Source of the DNA: Acidimicrobiaceae bacterium
GTDB taxonomy: Bacteria > Actinomycetota > Acidimicrobiia > Acidimicrobiales > RAAP-2
Length of the DNA stretch: 64,000 bases
NCBI GenBank assembly: GCA_027306605.1
Contig: DAHUZK010000074.1
Span: 1-64,000 of the forward strand
Reading direction: 5' to 3'
Shown here: in pieces, positions 25,790 through 33,435 of the stretch
Numbering within the stretch: the stretch's first letter is position 1
How the letters are laid out: each line of letters starts with the position of its first letter
Translations under genes and position numbers: made by a program
The notes under the pieces: generated by a model
Database searches by the model: none
Seen by the model: the letters and a program-made list of their open reading frames with translations, nothing else
What the model was told of the DNA's origin: nothing

Positions 25790-26887
25790 GTGGCGGCACC
25801 CCCGAGTGGACCTGGATCCGACGAAGGCGTCGAGCCGGCCGAGGCAGCCGCCGCTCGGGGCATCGCCGATGCCGGAGCAGAGCAGGACCTGGAGCCGCCC
25901 GCCGATCTCGTCCTCGGCGACCTTCCCGTTCCCAGGCGACGGGTGTCGATGGTGGTGCTCACCGCGATCGTCGTGTTGTTGTCGTCCGGTGCAGCCCTGG
26001 GCGTCGCATCCATCGCCGGGTTCAGCCGGGTCCTGCACAGGCTGAGCCAGTTCGACCCGTTGTGGATCGCCGCGCTGGTCGGCGGCATCACATGCGCGTT
26101 CATCGGCTACAGAGCCGCGTTCGACCGAGTGGTGTGGGGTGGCGAGCCCCGAGACCTCGACGTGCGCCAGCGCTTGGGAGTCGTCGCCGCGGGCTTTGGC
26201 GCGTTCGTTCACCGTGGGGGCACGGCCATCGACCGGTACGTCATGCGTTTCTCCGGTCATGCCCGGCGCGAGGTCGACGTCCGGATTTCGGCATTGCAGT
26301 CGCTCGAGATGACCCCGATTGCCGTCGGCGCCTGTACCGCCGCGTTCGTGACACTCATCATCGGCGGGCCGAATCGACCCCCCTTCGGGTATGCCCTGCC
26401 CTGGGCCATCGGTCCCTTGGTCGGAGCTCCATTGGCGCTGTGGCTCGTCCACCGCTACCGCCGGCGTTTCGGGCAGGTGGGTGGGAAGTGGTACTGGCCG
26501 GGTGTCTTCCTCGAGGGCCTCTGGCGGCTGGAGACGGGTCTGCTCCACGACCGGCGGCGCAGGGCGGCCCTCCTCGGAATGACGATGTTCACAGCGGCGG
26601 AACTCTTCACAGTCTGGGCGGCGATGGCTGCGTTCGGCTATCACATGTCGGGATCCGGCCTGGTGCTCGGTTACGGCGTCGGGTATGTGGTGTCGCGGCG
26701 GTCGGCGCCCCTAGGAGGGGCGGGGGTGATCGACGTGCTCCTGATGCTTGCCTTGATGCAGGCGGGGGCGCCGATCGCCGCTGCCGTGGTCGGAACTTTC
26801 ACCTACCGGTTCTTCAGCTTGTGGTGTTGGGTCCCTGTTTCGATCGCCGCCCTGTCGTCGGTTCGCCGCCTCACCTCGGTCGCCTGA
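25790..26887 (+). CDS. AglD2/YbhN-type (lysylphosphatidylglycerol synthase TM-like) membrane protein
   Basis: This 365-residue membrane protein has an N-terminal acidic cytosolic segment (~50 residues) and about eight helices. The family-like motif 'RRSAPLGGAGVIDVLLMLALMQAGAPIAAAVVGTFTYRFFSLW' resembles the P-GG-G-E segment of UPF0104 proteins, but Glu is replaced by Asp. Relatives are lipid flippase or synthase domains; the function here is unknown. GTG 25790 is the first usable start. Its last 177 nt overlap, antisense, the end of the YihY ORF. Confidence 0.7.
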   Translation: MAAPPSGPGSDEGVEPAEAAAARGIADAGAEQDLEPPADLVLGDLPVPRRRVSMVVLTAIVVLLSSGAALGVASIAGFSRVLHRLSQFDPLWIAALVGGITCAFIGYRAAFDRVVWGGEPRDLDVRQRLGVVAAGFGAFVHRGGTAIDRYVMRFSGHARREVDVRISALQSLEMTPIAVGACTAAFVTLIIGGPNRPPFGYALPWAIGPLVGAPLALWLVHRYRRRFGQVGGKWYWPGVFLEGLWRLETGLLHDRRRRAALLGMTMFTAAELFTVWAAMAAFGYHMSGSGLVLGYGVGYVVSRRSAPLGGAGVIDVLLMLALMQAGAPIAAAVVGTFTYRFFSLWCWVPVSIAALSSVRRLTSVA

Positions 26888-27904
26888 GCAGGCCGTGGAG
26901 GCAGATGGAGCCGTGCTGCTGTCGGGGCCATTGCGAAGAGGGTCGGTATTGGCATCTGGCTTGAAGTCGACGTGGACCACGTACTCGGGTCGCCTGACCT
27001 CGAAGCGGGCCAGGCGACCAAACATCTTTCGGTCACCCTCGGTGAGGGGAGGCTGCGTGATCGACCTAGGCCAGAGCCGATATTTGAGGACCACGTTGAC
27101 CTCGACCGCGAGCAGGGTAACCTGCGCCGCCAGGAACATCCACGACAAGATGACGATCACGGCAGCGAGGACTCCGTAGGTCTCGGTTGCACCTCGAAGC
27201 TCTCTGGCCACGTACCAGCCACCGGCTGCCTGGAGGACCTCCCAGAAGGCGGTGGCGAGGACCGCGCCCAGCCAGACGTCGCGCCAACCGAGTGGCTCTG
27301 CGGTCAGGACCGTGAACGCGATCGTGAACACTGCGAGCGATATGAGAACCGAACCCAGGTAGGATACGGGCCTGCTCGTCCCCTCAGCGTAGGCCGTGGC
27401 GAACGTGCTCAGCGAGGCGGAGGCGATTGTGGCGATACCGAGCGCGATCAGCACCGCGGCCGATCGGAGCTTGCGGAAGACGAAGCTCGGCCAATTCACG
27501 TAGGGAATGTTCCAGACCGTGTTCATCGCCGATTCCGCGGCGTTGGTCACGCCGAGGGTACCCCAGACGGTCCCCACCACCCCGACGACCAATGCCGGCC
27601 CGCTTCCGTGGAGCAGGTGCCCATTCGGTTTGAGTTGCGCGCCGATGAGCGGGAACTGGCTCAGGGCCGAATGCATGACTTGACGTTTGAAGGCCGGATT
27701 CGACGAGAGCACGAACCCGAGGATCGTTGTCAGCAAGAGCATGAGCGGAAAGACCGAGAACAGACCCCGGTAGGCGATACGGGTCGCGAAGGCACCTGCC
27801 TGGTCGTTGCCGAATTTCTGCACCACAGCCCACGGAACCGCCAGCACGGCATGCTTCTGCTGAAAGCGGTCGAACCTCCGGATCAGTCTCTCCGCTTTGT
27901 TCAT
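26711..27904 (-). CDS. YihY/BrkB-family membrane protein with antisense-overlap tail
   Basis: This 397-residue member of the YihY/BrkB family has about six helices, e.g. 'IAYRGLFSVFPLMLLLTTILGFVL', 'ALVVGVVGTVWGTLGVTNAAESAMNTVW', 'VLISLAVFTIAFTVLT' and 'TYGVLAAVIVILSWMFLAAQVTLLAVEVNVVL'. The family domain ends near residue 290. The last ~90 residues are hydrophilic and low-complexity, and the final ~59 codons are antisense to the AglD2-type gene. The tail may be read-through after loss of an earlier stop. Start ATG 27904. Confidence 0.8.
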   Translation of the reverse strand: MNKAERLIRRFDRFQQKHAVLAVPWAVVQKFGNDQAGAFATRIAYRGLFSVFPLMLLLTTILGFVLSSNPAFKRQVMHSALSQFPLIGAQLKPNGHLLHGSGPALVVGVVGTVWGTLGVTNAAESAMNTVWNIPYVNWPSFVFRKLRSAAVLIALGIATIASASLSTFATAYAEGTSRPVSYLGSVLISLAVFTIAFTVLTAEPLGWRDVWLGAVLATAFWEVLQAAGGWYVARELRGATETYGVLAAVIVILSWMFLAAQVTLLAVEVNVVLKYRLWPRSITQPPLTEGDRKMFGRLARFEVRRPEYVVHVDFKPDANTDPLRNGPDSSTAPSASTACSGDRGEAANRRQGGDRNRDPTPQAEEPVGESSDHGSGDRRPRLHQGKHQEHVDHPRPS

Positions 27905-27988
27905 GGCCCTGACATACCCCGGCTGCCCACCCCTCCCCCCGGCGCACGGAAGCGGGCCGGCACTCGCTCGTGCGTGCTCCCGGTGCGA

Positions 27989-28219
27989 TCAGCGGGGATC
28001 GAGGCCGCCGGCGGTGGTCGCCACCTCTGTGCTCGGCGCGTACCAGCGGCATCCGTCGCGGTTGCACGCAATGGCCGTGATGATCCTGATGGACGTCGGC
28101 GGTGCCTCGGCATCGATCGCCGCATATGTCAGGAGGGCAGTGCCGACGCATCCCCGTTCAGGGCAGTTCGCCACGCCGTGCTCCGTCTCCTGGCCGGAGG
28201 AACCGTCGGTCGCCTCCAT
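27989..28219 (-). CDS. Putative small zinc-ribbon protein
   Basis: This 76-residue ORF has two Cys pairs in zinc-ribbon spacing, 'NCPERGCVGTALLTYAA' and 'IACNRDGCRWYAP'. I start it at ATG 28219, but the open frame continues upstream to 28603. It passes through 'ACQALRGEIDRSATPAFRTVLAHAD', which resembles the core of a STAS (anti-anti-sigma) domain, so this may be the end of a longer or decayed gene. The function is unknown. Confidence 0.35.
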   Translation of the reverse strand: MEATDGSSGQETEHGVANCPERGCVGTALLTYAAIDAEAPPTSIRIITAIACNRDGCRWYAPSTEVATTAGGLDPR

Positions 28220-28662
28220 CCGTCCGGAGCTCCCTGCGGAGCCGTCTGGTGAGCTGTCGGCATGCGCCAGAACCGTTCTGAACGCTGGCGTAGCGGACCG
28301 GTCGATCTCGCCTCGAAGTGCCTGGCAGGCTTGCCACCCGTCTCGCTCCTCGAGCTCTGCCACAAACCCAACGAGGCTGTCGTTCAACGGGTTCTCTTGG
28401 AGCGCCACTGCAACACCATCCTGTGGCTCGGGACAGCGACCCGGCACTCTGTTTGACCGTGGTCGATATCGGCGAACAGGGCGACCCTCGGCGGCGGGGG
28501 ACCGGAGGGGGATGAGGGTCGCCTGCGGGATCATCGTGACTGACGTCCCGTTATGGCGTCTACCCCAGCCGCGGTCGAGAAAAACCTGTGTGCACCCCGA
28601 CATCCATGGCGGTATCCCGGGCTATGACCGCATGGCGATCCGACGAGTCCTGGGCTCCCTGA
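28220..28662. other. 443-bp region with only a STAS-like fragment
   Basis: The minus strand has an open frame containing a short STAS-like stretch ('LRGEIDRSATPAF') but no clear start or full domain. No RNA gene or repeat is seen. Confidence 0.4.
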
Positions 28663-29733
28663 TCACGGATGGGGGCGAGCCCCCGCCAGAAGCGCAAAGA
28701 TCTGGACCATCGCCGCCGTGTTGTTGAGCGGTGATCCCTTTCCGCCGAACAGTCCGTGGGGACGACGCTCTCTGGTCCACATGGTGTCGGCGTAATCGGT
28801 CATCAGAGTCCGGTAGCGGGGATCTGGTCTGTGTTCGTCGAGCATGAGGAGGTTGCGGAAGAAGACGGCGTTGAAGGCGGGATCTTGTTCCATGAGCTCG
28901 AGCCCGCCGTCGGTGGCGAGAGAGGCGTCCGCAGTCTCGACGGCCTGTTCGAGGAGTTGGGTGTCACCGCTGGATCGGGCGATGAGGACGCCGGATCCGA
29001 CCATCGTCCCCTGGTTGTAGGACCAGAAGGTCGGCGTGAGCACGCCATCCGGGGTGATCCGGTCTGCGTACAGGCCACCCGGGGTCAATAGGGCCCGACG
29101 TGTCCAGCCGTAGATCCGAGAGGCCCATTCGAGGAAGTCCTCGTCGCGCGTCTTCTCGTAGAGTCTGACCGCCAGTGCGGCGGCGGGACCGTTGGCGCAG
29201 GTGTTGCGGGAGCCGGTGGTGACGGGCTCCTTCCAGCGGATTCCTCCAGGTATGGCCCAGGCAGGATCGGTCGACCAACCCGACACCACGAAGCCGAAGA
29301 TGCGCTGGGCCAGCCGAAGCAGCGAAGGATCCCCCGTCATCTCGTGATGTCGCACGAGGGCAAGCCCCAGCCACGCATTGTCGTCGTAGTAGCGGTCGCC
29401 CCCGTCCCCCAGCGGCGGTGTCACGACCGATTCGAAGCCGAGGTCGGACTCCCCTTCATCCACGTCTGCCTCTGTGCCGTAGTGGCGAAGTCCCTTGGGC
29501 ATCTCGGCGAGCAGCCGGAGCGCCTCGTGCTGACCGGGCAGAGATCCCAGCGTGCACAAGGCGGACCAGGTATCGGCGAAGGGCCAGAGGTACTCGTAGC
29601 GGCGATCGGAGCGCCACCAGCGCCGGGCGCCGAACAGGTGGCTCTTGCGGGCGAACATGGAGGGAGCACGGAGGGCAGCGACGGTGGCCACGGCCCGCTC
29701 CAAGTCGCTGCCCCGCAGACCGGAGGATCTCAT
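28663..29733 (-). CDS. Glycoside hydrolase family 76-like protein
   Basis: This 356-residue (alpha/alpha)-barrel glycosidase-like protein resembles GH76 alpha-1,6-mannanases. 'DRYYDDNAWLGLALVRHHEMTGD' holds the paired acidic catalytic residues of GH76 (DD). It is followed by 'GGIRWKEPVTTGSRNTCANGPAAALAVRLYEKT' and 'TPTFWSYNQGTMVGSGVLIARSSGD'. No signal peptide is visible, so it may be cytosolic or the start may be wrong. ATG 29733 was chosen because the long 773-codon frame upstream is a shadow of the MFS gene. It follows the MFS gene by 20 bp. Confidence 0.78.
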   Translation of the reverse strand: MRSSGLRGSDLERAVATVAALRAPSMFARKSHLFGARRWWRSDRRYEYLWPFADTWSALCTLGSLPGQHEALRLLAEMPKGLRHYGTEADVDEGESDLGFESVVTPPLGDGGDRYYDDNAWLGLALVRHHEMTGDPSLLRLAQRIFGFVVSGWSTDPAWAIPGGIRWKEPVTTGSRNTCANGPAAALAVRLYEKTRDEDFLEWASRIYGWTRRALLTPGGLYADRITPDGVLTPTFWSYNQGTMVGSGVLIARSSGDTQLLEQAVETADASLATDGGLELMEQDPAFNAVFFRNLLMLDEHRPDPRYRTLMTDYADTMWTRERRPHGLFGGKGSPLNNTAAMVQIFALLAGARPHP

Positions 29734-29753
29734 GGCCGAGACAACATACGCCG

Positions 29754-31514
29754 CTATTCGATGTAGCCGGCACCCACCTCGGCGGCCGCGATCTCGCCGA
29801 CTTCGAGCATCCCGATACCGGCCTCCTCGGCGAGCGAGTGCTCGGCGTGGATGTACTTCTTTCCCCGCGACCAGGACACGATGGCGGCCAGCACGGTGAT
29901 GCCGGCGGCGAAGTCGAACGCGAGCTGAAGACCGTGCTGGAACGAAGACGAGATGAGCTTCGGAAAGAAACTTCGCCCGGTGAGGTACTGCGCATGTGCG
30001 GGTCCGAGCGATGCGAGGACGTGGTGAGGGATCTCGGTTTGGATCGGATTGAATCCCAAGAACGCGGCGAACAAGGTTCCGATGGGTGGCAGGTTCGCGA
30101 GCTTGTGCGCCTGGTCGACCGGAACTCCTTGTGCCACGAGCCCCTGGGCCAGATGCCCCGGAAGGGTCGAGACGAGACCGAGCGTGATGATCGAGAAGAA
30201 GACCCCGATCGAGAGCACCTGGGCAGAGTTCATGAACGTGGCGTTCATACCTGCTCCTGCACCTCGTTGATTGGGGGGAAGGCTGTTCATCACCGCGGTC
30301 TGGTTGGGCGTCATGAACATGCCCGCGAAGATGGAGAAGAATAAGAGGATCGCCGCAAACTGTACGTACTGAAAGTCCATGGGGAGCGTTTCGAGAAGGA
30401 GATAACAGAGTGCCGAGCCGGCCAGGCCGGTCGTGGCAATGCCACGTGCCCCCAGTCGATCGGCCAGGATTCCCGAGATCGGTCCGGAGATCATGAACCC
30501 GACGGTCAGCGGGATCATGGCGATGCCGGCCCAGAGCGGGGTACGGGAGAAGTCGTAGCCGTGCTGCGGCAACCAGATCCCCTGGAGCCAGATGATCAGC
30601 ATGAACTGGAGTCCGCCCCGGCCCATGGCTGCGAAGAAGGATGAGATGACGCCGGCGGCATAGGGCCGCACCCGGAAGAGGTGCAGCTGGAACATTGGGT
30701 TGTCCACCCGGAGCTCGATCACCACGAACGCCACCAGGACGGCAAGGCCTCCGAACACCATCGTCAGCACGAACGGGCTCGTCCAACCCATCGAATGGCC
30801 ACCGTAGGGAAGCAACCCGTAGACGATGCCCACCAGGACCGCGATGAGGCCGATGGCGAACGTGGCGTTGCCCCACCAGTCGATGCTCGAGGCTTGGCGT
30901 ACGCCATTGTCTTCCAGCTTGAGATAGGCCCACAGCGTCCCGACGACGCCGAAGGGAACGGACACCAGGAACACCAGGTGCCATTCGATGGGGGCGAGTA
31001 CGCCGCCGAGGATCAGCCCGAGGAAGGAGCCCGTGACCAGGGCGATGCCGTTGATGCCCATCGCCTTGCCCCTCTCGTGCTCAGGGAAGGCATCGGTGAG
31101 GATGGCGCTCGAGTTCGCGAAGAGCATGGCACCGCCGACACCTTGGCCGAGCCGCATCACGATGATCCATAGGGCTGCGTCCGCCCCCGTCATCCACGTC
31201 ACCGACAGCAGGATCGAAAAGACCGTGAAGATGGCGAAGCCGAGGTTGTACATCCTGACCCGGCCGTACATGTCGCCCACCCGACCCAGGCTGACGACGA
31301 GCACCGCAGTCACGAGCAGGAACCCCATGAAGATCCACAAGAAGTAGGACGTGTTGCCGGGCGCGAGGGGCTGCAGTTCGATGCCGCGGAAGATGTCGGG
31401 CAGCGCGATCAGCAGGATCGACTGGTTGATCGTGACCATCAGGATCCCGACGGTCGTGTTGATCAGGACGATCCACTTGTATCGGTCCTGGTGGACGGAT
31501 CTTTCGGACTGCAT
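29754..31514 (-). CDS. MFS exporter, DHA2 (EmrB/QacA-like)
   Basis: This 586-residue transporter probably has 14 helices, and a proton-coupled drug efflux role is likely. Motif A is 'SLGRVGDMYGRVRMYNLG', motif C-like is 'GSFLGLILGGVLAP', and the N-terminal helix is 'VGILMVTINQSILLIALPDIF'. A large extracytosolic loop precedes the last helix, as in other long DHA2 proteins. Start ATG 31514. It is divergent from the MarR regulator 86 bp away, a classic efflux-pump/repressor layout. The substrate is unknown. Confidence 0.88.
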   Translation of the reverse strand: MQSERSVHQDRYKWIVLINTTVGILMVTINQSILLIALPDIFRGIELQPLAPGNTSYFLWIFMGFLLVTAVLVVSLGRVGDMYGRVRMYNLGFAIFTVFSILLSVTWMTGADAALWIIVMRLGQGVGGAMLFANSSAILTDAFPEHERGKAMGINGIALVTGSFLGLILGGVLAPIEWHLVFLVSVPFGVVGTLWAYLKLEDNGVRQASSIDWWGNATFAIGLIAVLVGIVYGLLPYGGHSMGWTSPFVLTMVFGGLAVLVAFVVIELRVDNPMFQLHLFRVRPYAAGVISSFFAAMGRGGLQFMLIIWLQGIWLPQHGYDFSRTPLWAGIAMIPLTVGFMISGPISGILADRLGARGIATTGLAGSALCYLLLETLPMDFQYVQFAAILLFFSIFAGMFMTPNQTAVMNSLPPNQRGAGAGMNATFMNSAQVLSIGVFFSIITLGLVSTLPGHLAQGLVAQGVPVDQAHKLANLPPIGTLFAAFLGFNPIQTEIPHHVLASLGPAHAQYLTGRSFFPKLISSSFQHGLQLAFDFAAGITVLAAIVSWSRGKKYIHAEHSLAEEAGIGMLEVGEIAAAEVGAGYIE

Positions 31515-31588
31515 GGAGGTGACGGGGGACAGGTCGAGTTCACTCCTTCGGCGCGGCAGGCCATCAGCGGATTTCCATGATTATCCTA

Positions 31589-31602
31589 TATAGTTCGACT
31601 AT
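31589..31602 (+). promoter_or_regulatory. MarR promoter with overlapping palindromic operator
   Basis: TATAGT (31589-31594) lies 6 nt before ATG 31601, a leaderless layout. ATAGT-TCG-ACTAT (31590-31602) is a perfect 5-bp inverted repeat covering the -10 and the start codon. This is a good candidate site for MarR autorepression and for control of the divergent exporter. Confidence 0.5.
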
Positions 31603-32155
31603 GCAAATCGCACCGGACAAGCGTCGGCCGGACAAGGGTCGAGCGGAACAGCATCGAGCGGAACAGCGAGGGCTCGCCGAGGACCTCGGATCGGTTCTGG
31701 CCCGGCTCTACGGGTTCCTGCGCCGCTCCATCCTGCCCGAGCAGATGAGCCTGACCCAGGCCCTGGCCCTGGGCACGCTGCGCGACCTCGGCCCGCAGCG
31801 CGTGACGGACCTCGCCGGGATCGAGGGGGTCCGACAGCCCACCTGCACTGCCCTCGTCAATGCCATGGAGGCGCAGGGCTGGGTGGTGCGCACGGTGGAC
31901 GAATCCGACCGCAGGGCCGTCGTCGTGGAGCTGACGTCCGACGGTCTGGCCGTCCTCGAGGCCATGACCGAGACGCGGGCAGCCGTCTTGGAGCGCTATC
32001 TCCAGGTGCTCTCCGAGGGCGAGCGAGAAGGACTCGCAGCCGCCATTCCGAGCCTGAAGAAACTGATCGAGCTCGGCGCCGAAGGTGAAGGTCTCGAGAC
32101 ATGGATGCGCGCGACGACTGCCGGCCACGCCCGCCCGGTTCGGACCCAGGACTGA
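31601..32155 (+). CDS. MarR-family transcriptional regulator
   Basis: This 184-residue winged-helix regulator has an N-terminal helix 'GLAEDLGSVLARLYGFLRRS', the wHTH 'LTQALALGTLRDLGPQRVTDLAGIEGVRQPTCTALVNAMEAQGWVVRTVDESDRRAVVVELTSDG' with the D-x-R-D/R wing, and a C-terminal dimerisation helix. It probably represses the divergent MFS exporter. ATG 31601 is favoured over upstream ATG 31577 because it sits 6 nt after TATAGT. The stop codon lies in the first unit of a 17-bp tandem repeat. Confidence 0.88.
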   Translation: MQIAPDKRRPDKGRAEQHRAEQRGLAEDLGSVLARLYGFLRRSILPEQMSLTQALALGTLRDLGPQRVTDLAGIEGVRQPTCTALVNAMEAQGWVVRTVDESDRRAVVVELTSDGLAVLEAMTETRAAVLERYLQVLSEGEREGLAAAIPSLKKLIELGAEGEGLETWMRATTAGHARPVRTQD

Positions 32156-32190
32156 CTCGGACCCAGGACTAACTCGGACCCAGGACTAAA
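32140..32190. repeat. 17-bp tandem repeat, three copies, spanning the marR stop
   Basis: TCGGACCCAGGACTGAC is followed by two copies of TCGGACCCAGGACTAA(C/A). The marR TGA lies in unit one, and units two and three change it to TAA. It is a duplication of the last codons and stop. Confidence 0.85.
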
Positions 32191-32220
32191 CCCGAGCGCC
32201 GGTTCATCCGTAGTTAGACA

Positions 32221-32258
32221 CAGCGACCCCGGCCCGATGGAGCGGACCGGGGTCGCTG
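32221..32258 (+). terminator. Perfect 12-bp-stem hairpin after marR
   Basis: CAGCGACCCCGG and CCGGGGTCGCTG form a perfect 12-bp stem around a 14-nt loop. There is no long U-tract. Confidence 0.6.
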
Positions 32259-32399
32259 CCCTGGTGTGGACACCGCAGGCGTCGACGGGCCTGGCGGAAC
32301 CCTCGGCCTGCGGATGAGCAAATTCTGTCAGAGCCCACGCGGACCGACAAGGGCAATTCCGTGCCTGAACCGAAGAAAAATCGTCGTGCCGTGCCCGCG

Positions 32400-33020
32400 A
32401 TCACACCGGGTACGGGGCAGCCCGAAGGAGGTCATGAGCGACGGTTCGAAGCGGACGATGCTCCTGACCCTGTCCATCGAGATCTCGATCGCAAGAAGAC
32501 CCATGGCATGAGCCGTTCCGGTCACCCCGTCGATGACGTAGAGACCCAATGCCGGCTGGCGGTTGGCCCCGGTGGGGAGCACGCGGTAGCGGCGTCCCTC
32601 GCGAAAGGCAACCTTCGAGAAGAACTCGGCGGATTCTCAGCCTGTCGCTCGACTGAGAGATCACGTGAGAGCGTCAGACGTGCTCGCTTGAGCATGCTGT
32701 GGACGGATTGCTCGGTGGTGTCCAGCATCCTCGCCACTTCGCGAGCGCTGTAGTCGAGCACGTCAGAGAGAATGACCGCGACACGCTGTCTGGGGGGCAG
32801 GAGTTGGAGCGCTGTCGTGAAGGCCAACGAGATCGTCGAGCAGAACGTCGGGATACGGCTCGAGCCACAGGACCTCGCCAAGTCGGGTCGGGGAAGGCAC
32901 GTCGAGATCTGGAGGTAGGGGAATCGTGGCCACGCCAGGCGCTGAGCAAGGTCTCTTGGACAGCATCGTCGGCGTCGGCGAAAGATCCGAGAAATCCGGC
33001 AGACCTTCGGGCATAGAGTC
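32400..33020 (-). pseudogene. Decayed ECF-type sigma factor (SigJ/SigG-like with SnoaL end)
   Basis: Pieces of one sigma factor appear in order in different frames. Region 2 is 'GSFADADDAVQETLLSAWRG', the linker is 'VLWLEPYPDVLLDDL', and region 4 is 'LQLLPPRQRVAVILSDVLDYSAREVARMLDTTEQSVHSMLKRAR'. The C-terminal SnoaL-like end is 'ANRQPALGLYVIDGVTG...VRFEPSLMTSFGLPRT'. At least two frameshifts separate them, and the start and middle of the SnoaL domain are missing. The normal protein would be about 320 residues. It is clearly non-functional as read, unless the assembly has several indels. Confidence 0.75.
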
Positions 33021-33214
33021 CGTGCTCCTCGCGTTTGTCCTCGAGCCTGTCCTCGCCCGGTCTCTCCGGGTGGCGTGCAGATATCGACACCGCCGAGAAC
33101 CCGAATTGGGCGCCGTCAGAGCGCCGAATTCGAGAGGCCACCGGTGCCTGCATCTCTGTCGCTCGATACGAGTGGCATCCGCCTTTCACAGCTCAGCATC
33201 CAAAGGAGAGCAAG

Positions 33215-33421
33215 TTGCCTCAGTTCCTGATGACGTACCGTGGCCCGAAGGGCTACGAGCGCACCCCCGAATCCACCGCCGAGTGGCGGGCATGGTTCGA
33301 TGCCATGGCGGAGCGCCTCGTCGAATTGGGCCAGCCGGTGGGTGGCGCAGTGCGGGTTGGCAACTGTGCCCGAGAGAGCACCGAGCTCGGGATGCTCGTC
33401 CCCGTACCTTCGGCTGATTGA
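33215..33421 (+). CDS. Truncated YCII-domain protein
   Basis: This 68-residue ORF starts at TTG 33215 after AGGAG at 6 nt. 'LPQFLMTYRGPKGYERTPESTAEWRAWFDAMAERLVELGQPV' is the N-terminal half of a YCII (DGPF-like) domain. The family usually has ~95-110 residues. The C-terminal part ('GNCARESTELGMLVPVPSAD') ends early, probably after a frameshift. YCII proteins often accompany ECF sigma factors, and a sigma-factor relic lies next to it, so both parts of this pair seem decayed. Confidence 0.45.
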   Translation: MPQFLMTYRGPKGYERTPESTAEWRAWFDAMAERLVELGQPVGGAVRVGNCARESTELGMLVPVPSAD

Positions 33422-33435
33422 CGGCGTGAACTGGG

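Noticed and set aside
28663-30984. 773-codon minus-strand ORF
   Set aside because: Only the last 356 codons look real (GH76-like); the rest is a shadow of the MFS exporter in another frame.
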